From CAZXNF01 sp050741255 (GTDB lineage: Bacteria; Pseudomonadota; Gammaproteobacteria; Burkholderiales; SG8-41), in the NCBI GenBank assembly GCA_050741255.1, contig JBOIEQ010000146.1:1-10583 (forward strand): a DNA stretch of 10,583 nt. Direction: 5' to 3'. The notes under the pieces were generated by a model, which saw nothing but the letters and a program-made list of their open reading frames with translations, searched no databases and was not told the DNA's origin. Each line of letters opens with the position of its first letter. Position 1 is the stretch's first letter. This document shows, piece after piece, positions 7,101 through 10,583 of this stretch. The translations under genes were made by a program, and so were the position numbers.

Positions 7101-8087
7101 TCAGTCCATCGTGGCGCCGGATGCCTTGATGATCACCGCCCACTTGGCCAGATCGGACTTGATGACTTTCGCGAACTCGGCCGGCGAACTTGCGACCATG
7201 ACCGTGCCGGTCGGCTCGAACCGGTTCTTGAATTCCGGAAGCTCGAGTATCCGTCGCGTTTCCCCGTATAGCTTGTCCACGACGCGGGGGTCGGTCCTGG
7301 CGGGCGCCAGCATGCCGTACCAGAGGTCGGCCTCGAATCCCGCAAGACCAGGCATTTCTGCCATGGCCGGTACGTTGGGTAGCGCGGGCGAACGCTTGAG
7401 ACTCGTCACCGCGAGCACGCGCAGGCGGTTTTGCTCGATGATCGGCGTGGCCGTCAGGATGCTCAGGAACATGAAGTGCACCTCGCCGCCCAGCAACGCG
7501 ATCAGCGCGGGCCCTCCGCCCTTGTAGGGTACGTGCGTGATGTCGATCTTCGCCTGCGTCTTCAGTGTTTCGCCGGACAGATGGGCGCCACCGCCGCTGC
7601 CCGAGGACCCGTAATTCAGGCCGCCGGGCTTGCTCTTTGCGAGGGCGATCAATTCCGGAACCGTTTTTACCGGCACTGAAGGGTGCGCGAGCAGCACGAA
7701 CGGCAGGCTCGCCAGTTGCGTCACCGGTGCGAAATCCCTGACCGGATCGTAGGGGAGCTTCACGAGCAGCGGGTTGATCACGATCGTCGCGTTCGTCGTA
7801 ACCAGGATCGTATAGCCGTCTGGTTGCGCTCTCGCGACCATGTCGGCGCCGATGTTGCCGTTGCCGCCCGCGCGATTGTCCACGATGATCGACTGGCCCC
7901 AGGTTTCGCTGTACTTCTGGGCGATGGCGCGGGCAAAAATATCGGTGCCCCCGCCGGGCGCAAAGGTCACGACCAGTCGGATGGGTTTCGTCGGGTATGA
8001 AACAGCACTGGCTGCCAGCAGCGGTGCCGGTGACAGAACGGCCAGCACGGCCGGCAAGAGCAGGCAACAACGCACGAGTCCGGACAT
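7101..8087 (-). CDS. Bug/TctC-family periplasmic solute-binding protein (operon-leading copy)
   Basis: 328-residue tripartite-tricarboxylate-transporter-type binding protein, first gene of the minus-strand operon. A Sec signal peptide covers about residues 1-28 (Arg6, hydrophobic core LLLPAVLAVL, likely cut near ASA at 26-28). Family motifs follow: YPTKPIRLVVTFAPGGG (31-47), NRAGGNGNIGADMVA (71-85), QPDGYTILVTTNA (88-100), KLPYDPVRDFAPVTQL (110-125), HVPYKGGGPALIALLGG (185-201) and the end KASGATMD. The frame stays open upstream to 8234, but the ATG at 8087 is right: it directly follows the purine-rich AAGGAGGAGAG and gives a proper signal peptide. It probably captures the carboxylate substrate of the pathway. 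It differs clearly from the second intact copy at 2398-3354, so the two may bind different ligands. No TctA or TctB is nearby. Confidence 0.95.
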   Translation of the reverse strand: MSGLVRCCLLLPAVLAVLSPAPLLAASAVSYPTKPIRLVVTFAPGGGTDIFARAIAQKYSETWGQSIIVDNRAGGNGNIGADMVARAQPDGYTILVTTNATIVINPLLVKLPYDPVRDFAPVTQLASLPFVLLAHPSVPVKTVPELIALAKSKPGGLNYGSSGSGGGAHLSGETLKTQAKIDITHVPYKGGGPALIALLGGEVHFMFLSILTATPIIEQNRLRVLAVTSLKRSPALPNVPAMAEMPGLAGFEADLWYGMLAPARTDPRVVDKLYGETRRILELPEFKNRFEPTGTVMVASSPAEFAKVIKSDLAKWAVIIKASGATMD

Positions 8088-8216
8088 CTCTCCTCCTTCA
8101 TTCGCAGGCCAGTCAACACTCGGATGTGACGGCGCGCCAGCCTGTCTGGGAATGGTCGCGGAAAACGGCGAGGTTCTTCGCGTTATGCGCTGCCATGCGC
8201 AGGGCACTGCACCAGT

Positions 8217-8229
8217 GTTACATGCTAAC
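8217..8229. promoter_or_regulatory. Candidate operator, inverted repeat GTTA-N5-TAAC
   Basis: A perfect 4-bp inverted repeat with a 5-base centre (GTTACATGCTAAC), about 130 bp ahead of the minus-strand operon's first start codon and in the AT-rich core. The size and symmetry suit a dimeric regulator such as a GntR- or LysR-type protein, but a 4-bp arm also arises by chance. Confidence 0.25.
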
Positions 8230-8237
8230 GACAATCC

Positions 8238-8371
8238 GGTATACGCGACAAGAATAAATTCAGATACTGGTATTCCGCCTGAGAATGCTCAAATCCGGCC
8301 ATTTCCGGGCCCCTCCCGTAACCGTGTGCACCGACAAGGTATTCTTTCTGGCAATAGCTGGATGCTCAAAT
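8238..8371 (+). repeat. Imperfect direct repeats GGTATtC...AAT and ATGCTCAAAT
   Basis: Three copies of an 18-bp element with conserved ends lie at 8238-8255 (GGTATACGCGACAAGAAT), 8269-8286 (GGTATTCCGCCTGAGAAT) and 8338-8355 (GGTATTCTTTCTGGCAAT). The first two start 31 bp apart, about three helical turns. The second and third are each followed by an exact ATGCTCAAAT (8285-8294 and 8362-8371), so they look like copies of a longer block that differ by an 8-bp insertion. GCTCAAA occurs once more at 8471-8477. Placement between divergent operons suggests operator sites (inference). Confidence 0.5.
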
Positions 8372-8379
8372 GTTATTTC

Positions 8380-8409
8380 ATGCCATGGCACTGCGCTTAG
8401 TAATATGAT
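8380..8409 (+). promoter_or_regulatory. Candidate sigma-70 promoter for the dehydratase genes
   Basis: A -10-like TATGAT (8404-8409, five of six consensus bases) with an 18-bp spacer to a -35-like ATGCCA (8380-8385, four of six). Initiation near 8416 would give an untranslated leader of about 185 bases before the start codon at 8602. This is a pattern match only. Confidence 0.3.
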
Positions 8410-8601
8410 GGATTAGAACGTCTGCCCGCCCCGGTGCTTGTGCCGTTTTGTGTTCACGGCAGATTCGACCGCTCAAACAATAAATCCGGAGGAGCAATTC
8501 CCAAACGTCCCGGGCGAACAATGAAGTTCGCCTGCACGTATCCAGTTCACAGTCGGCGGCGGCCGGAAAACAATCCACATTTTTGAGAAAGAGATCGAGT
8601 C

Positions 8602-9879
8602 ATGGGACAGACGATGGCTGAAAAGCTGCTCACCAGGCACAACCTGACACAGGCACCGGTCAAGGCCGGGGATTTTGTCGAGGTGCGCATCGATGGCGCG
8701 ATGTGCCATTACCAATTCATGGATATCCACCGCCTCGCCGTGGAAGCCGGGTTCAAGGACGGCTTCCCGCGGGTCTGGGACCGGGAGCGCGTTTACCTCC
8801 TGGTCGACCATCATCAACCTGCTCTCAGCCAGTCCTATGCTGACGAAAATGTATTGATCCGCCACGAAGCGAAGAAACTGGGCATCAAGTACTTTCACGA
8901 TGCCGAGCCTGGCATCGCACACCAGATGATGCCGGACTATGGCTACGTGCGCGCCGGCGAACTGGTCGTCGGCAATGACTCTCACACCATCGCCTACGGC
9001 GCCCTCAATGCCGGCAGCACCGGCATTACCCGGGCCGACATGATGTACACGCTGCTGTTCGGCGAATTGTGGTTCCAGGTGCCGCAAACGGTGCGCATCA
9101 AGCTCGAAGGCCACCAGCCCAATTACCCGATCGCCAAGGACATCATCCTGTACCTGGCGGGCCAGTACGGCGACGACTTTGCCCAGAACATGTCGATCGA
9201 GTTCGCGGGATCGCTGGTGCCCCAACTCAGCATCGACAGCCGCATGTGCCTGTCCACGCAGGGCGTGGAAGTGGCCGCCAAGTTCGCGCTGTTCCCCTTC
9301 GACGACAAAACCCGCGACTATCTCGCCGCACGCACCGACAAGCCTTACGAACCGGTCGCGCCCGATGCCGACGCCCACTACGAAAAGGAAATCGTCGTGA
9401 ACGTCGACGAGATGCCGTTCGTCGTGGCCAAGCCCCACCAGTTCGGCAACGTCGTCCCCATCGACGAGGTGAAAGGCGTACGGATCGACCAGGCCCAGAT
9501 CGGGTCGTGCTCCAATGGCCGCTTCGAGGATCTCGAAATCGCAGCCCGCATGCTGAAGGGGCGCAAGGTCGCCAAAGGCGTGCGCTTCATCCTCTCCGCG
9601 GCCTCCCAGCATGTCTACCTGGAGTGCCTGAAAGCCGGCGTGATCGCACAGCTGATCGAATCCGGCGCGCAGGTGGTAACCCCAGGCTGCGGAATCTGCC
9701 AGCCCAAGGTCGGTTACGTGGCGGCGGGTGAGGTCTGCATCACTGCGACCACGCGCAACTTCAAGGGCCGCAAGGGCAGTCTCGATGCCCAGCTCTATTT
9801 GGGTGGGCCGCTCTCGGTGACTGCAGCGGCGATTGCCGGCGAAATCGTGAATCCGAAGGAGGTGTTTGGTGAAATTTGA
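8602..9879 (+). CDS. Aconitase-superfamily dehydratase, large subunit (LeuC/HacA/DmdA type)
   Basis: 425 residues, the length of the short LeuC/homoaconitase class. Holds the [4Fe-4S] cluster of a two-subunit hydro-lyase. Visible signatures are LLVDHHQPA (66-74), GNDSHTIAYGALNAGSTGIT (124-143), cluster cysteine Cys303 in IGSCSNGRFED, Cys363 and Cys366 in PGCGICQPKVG, and TTRNFKGRKG (383-392) with the substrate-binding arginines. All three cluster cysteines are present. Family members dehydrate or isomerise 2-hydroxyacids such as isopropylmalate, homocitrate, citraconate hydrates or 2,3-dimethylmalate. Typical LeuC has GCAMC and homoaconitase-type GCGPC; here it is GCGIC followed by Gln. The ATG at 8602 follows a GAG-rich stretch; an ATG at 8614 is a weaker alternative. 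It overlaps the small-subunit gene by 11 bp. No leuA or leuB is adjacent, so a leucine-biosynthesis role is unlikely; a catabolic di- or tricarboxylate dehydratase is the better guess. Confidence 0.92.
   Translation: MGQTMAEKLLTRHNLTQAPVKAGDFVEVRIDGAMCHYQFMDIHRLAVEAGFKDGFPRVWDRERVYLLVDHHQPALSQSYADENVLIRHEAKKLGIKYFHDAEPGIAHQMMPDYGYVRAGELVVGNDSHTIAYGALNAGSTGITRADMMYTLLFGELWFQVPQTVRIKLEGHQPNYPIAKDIILYLAGQYGDDFAQNMSIEFAGSLVPQLSIDSRMCLSTQGVEVAAKFALFPFDDKTRDYLAARTDKPYEPVAPDADAHYEKEIVVNVDEMPFVVAKPHQFGNVVPIDEVKGVRIDQAQIGSCSNGRFEDLEIAARMLKGRKVAKGVRFILSAASQHVYLECLKAGVIAQLIESGAQVVTPGCGICQPKVGYVAAGEVCITATTRNFKGRKGSLDAQLYLGGPLSVTAAAIAGEIVNPKEVFGEI
9856..9862 (+). promoter_or_regulatory. Ribosome binding site inside the large-subunit gene, fixing a GTG start
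   Basis: AAGGAGG lies 6 bases before GTG at 9869 but only 3 before an in-frame TTG at 9866. The spacing favours GTG as the start of the small subunit and couples its translation to the end of the large subunit. Confidence 0.75.
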
Positions 9880-10381
9880 CCTGAACCAGCCGATCCGCGG
9901 CCGTGTGTGGAAATTCGGTGACTCCGTCGATACGGACTCCATCAACCCGTACTATCTCTATTCGAAGATGGAGGATCTGAAGAAACACACACTGGAATCG
10001 TTTCGTCCTGAATTTCCCAAGGAGGTGAAGCCGGGTGACATCATCGTGGCGGGCCGCAATTTCGGCTGCGGCTCCCACCGGCCCGGCCTTGTGCTGCGCG
10101 AAGTGGGCATCGCCGCCATCGTCCTCGAGTCCGCCTCCCGTCTGTTCCTGCGCAACAACATCGCCCTGCCCCTGCCGATCTTCATCACGCCCGGCATCAC
10201 GGACATTATCGAGGACGGGCAGACCCTGGAGATCGACTACGCCCACGGCATCGCGCGCAACGCCGCGACCGGCGTCACCGCGGCGCTGCGGAAGTTTCCG
10301 CCGATGATCGAACGGATTTTCGAATGCGGCGGCCTGCCCGAACTGGCCCGCCAGCGCTACCTCGCCGAATCCGCGCGCTGA
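9869..10381 (+). CDS. Aconitase-superfamily dehydratase, small (swivel) subunit (LeuD/HacB/DmdB type)
   Basis: 170-residue swivel-domain subunit that completes the active site of the large subunit encoded upstream. The N-terminus reads GRVWKFGDSVDTDSINPYYL (11-30), the family opening. The specificity loop after DTDxIxP continues Y-L-Y-S (29-32) where studied homologues carry other residues. The active-site motif is GRNFGCGSHRPG (62-73): Ser69 and Arg71 correspond to the catalytic Ser642 and Arg644 of mitochondrial aconitase, but the usual GSSREH reads GSHRPG. IVLESASRLFLRNN (84-97) is the usual following segment. Start is GTG at 9869 (TTG at 9866 possible), overlapping the large-subunit gene by 11 bp with its ribosome-binding site inside that gene. 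Stop TGA at 10379-10381. The partnership is secure; the altered loop and motif make the substrate uncertain and argue against ordinary isopropylmalate isomerase. Confidence 0.92.
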   Translation: MKFDLNQPIRGRVWKFGDSVDTDSINPYYLYSKMEDLKKHTLESFRPEFPKEVKPGDIIVAGRNFGCGSHRPGLVLREVGIAAIVLESASRLFLRNNIALPLPIFITPGITDIIEDGQTLEIDYAHGIARNAATGVTAALRKFPPMIERIFECGGLPELARQRYLAESAR

Positions 10382-10399
10382 CTCCGCTCCGCCGCCCCG

Positions 10400-10422
10400 G
10401 CAGCGAAGCGCGTCTGCGCTGC
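10400..10422. terminator. Possible hairpin between convergent genes
   Basis: GCAGCG (10400-10405) can pair with CGCTGC (10417-10422); alternatively AGCGC (10407-10411) pairs with GCGCT (10416-10420) around a 4-base loop. On the plus strand it is followed only by a weak T-rich stretch (TCTATTTCTT). It lies in the 46-bp gap between two convergent genes, where a terminator is expected, but the signal is weak. Confidence 0.25.
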
Positions 10423-10427
10423 GATGT

Positions 10428-10583
10428 CTATTTCTTCGCGGCGTCGAGCTCCGCGAAGGCTTCGCGCGCGAGGCGAAAGCCGTCGATCCCCGCCGGCACG
10501 CCCGCGTAGGCCGCGACCTGCAGCATGACTTCCTTGATCTCGTCCTTCGTCACGCCGTTGTTGAACGCGCTCCGGATGTGCAG
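10428..10583 (-). CDS. Carboxymuconolactone decarboxylase-family protein, C-terminal part
   Basis: 51 residues and a TAG stop (10428-10430) are in the window; the rest lies to the right. The sequence LHIRSAFNNGVTKDEIKEVM, then LQVAAYAGVPAGIDGFRLARE, is the classic C-terminal helix pair of the carboxymuconolactone decarboxylase/AhpD fold, with the NNGVTKDEI and YAGVPA signatures of the PcaC-like branch. PcaC turns 4-carboxymuconolactone into 3-oxoadipate enol-lactone in protocatechuate breakdown; many relatives have unknown substrates or act as peroxidase-like disulfide proteins. The catalytic region is outside the window, so PcaC itself cannot be claimed. It converges on the dehydratase pair and so is in a separate transcription unit. 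Confidence 0.85.
   Translation of the reverse strand: MHIRSAFNNGVTKDEIKEVMLQVAAYAGVPAGIDGFRLAREAFAELDAAKK

Larger units (their letters stand above)
8088..8601. other. Divergent intergenic control region
   Basis: 514 bp between the divergently transcribed tctC-type gene and the dehydratase large-subunit gene. No convincing coding sequence was found on either strand. The middle (about 8215-8420) is visibly more AT-rich than the genes around it and holds repeated elements, short palindromes (GTTA-N5-TAAC at 8217-8229; TGCCATGGCA at 8381-8390) and one candidate plus-strand promoter. I found no convincing sigma-70 promoter for the minus-strand operon. No regulator gene is in the window, so the cognate factor must lie elsewhere. 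Confidence 0.75.

Noticed and set aside
6847..8070. 407-codon minus-strand frame ending in the tctC remnant as one real gene
   Set aside because: Only its last 40 codons look like protein; the rest is an out-of-frame shadow of the intact tctC.
7101..8234. Longer N-terminus for the leading tctC gene (start at 8234)
   Set aside because: The ATG at 8087 has an excellent ribosome-binding site and gives a proper signal peptide; the extension would bury it.
8378..8578. 66-codon minus-strand ORF in the intergenic region
   Set aside because: No ribosome-binding site or recognisable protein character, and it crosses the candidate promoter and repeats.
8521..8586. 21-codon ORF upstream of the dehydratase genes as a leader peptide
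   Set aside because: No ribosome-binding site at proper distance, no run of regulatory codons and no attenuator-like hairpins; kept only as a remark on the leader.
8473..9945. Minus-strand open frame of 490 codons opposite the dehydratase large subunit
   Set aside because: Antisense shadow; the plus-strand frame carries all three cluster cysteines and the family motifs.
1..10583. CRISPR arrays, tRNA or rRNA genes, insertion sequences, prophage or attachment sites
   Set aside because: I saw no regular spacer-repeat array, cloverleaf, transposase or terminal inverted repeats in the window.

Overview
The window is GC-rich and gene-dense. It looks like chromosomal catabolic DNA from a betaproteobacterium, probably Burkholderiales (Alcaligenaceae- or Comamonadaceae-like). 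The pointers are two stand-alone Bug/TctC-type periplasmic binding proteins, a type greatly expanded in that group, the high-GC codon choice, and a Burkholderiales-style AcnA. This placement is an inference from protein style, not a database match.

Minus strand, read right to left from 8087 to 1: a Bug/TctC binding protein (7101-8087); a 275-bp interval with the C-terminal remnant of another tctC-type gene and an orphan gene start (6847-7070); a short HpcH/HpaI-family aldolase (6109-6825); the alpha and beta subunits of a two-gene ThDP-dependent 2-oxoacid decarboxylase of the sulfopyruvate/phosphonopyruvate decarboxylase type (5531-6061 and 4929-5528); an NAD(P)-dependent aldehyde dehydrogenase (3398-4897); a second Bug/TctC protein (2398-3354); and an AcnA-type aconitase that runs off the left edge (1-2364). 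Apart from the remnant-bearing interval, gaps between these genes are 2 to 47 bp, so they probably form one operon.

Plus strand: after a 514-bp divergent, AT-richer intergenic region with repeated elements (8088-8601) come the large (8602-9879) and small (9869-10381) subunits of an aconitase-superfamily hydro-lyase of the isopropylmalate/homoaconitate/dimethylmalate dehydratase type, overlapping by 11 bp. At the right edge a carboxymuconolactone-decarboxylase-family gene converges on them (10428-10583, partial).

Taken together this looks like an uptake-and-degradation module for a hydroxylated or unsaturated di- or tricarboxylate. Binding proteins would capture the acid; one or both aconitase-fold enzymes would hydrate, dehydrate or isomerise it; the aldolase would cleave it or a derivative; the ThDP enzyme would decarboxylate a 2-oxoacid to an aldehyde; and the aldehyde dehydrogenase would oxidise that. 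The substrate is not identifiable from sequence. Genes expected for the known sulfolactate, phosphonate, leucine or 2-methylcitrate routes (xsc, suyAB, PEP mutase, leuA/leuB, prpB/prpC) are absent from the window. Both aconitase-fold proteins whose active-site swivel motif is visible deviate at the same position, which hints at non-standard substrates.
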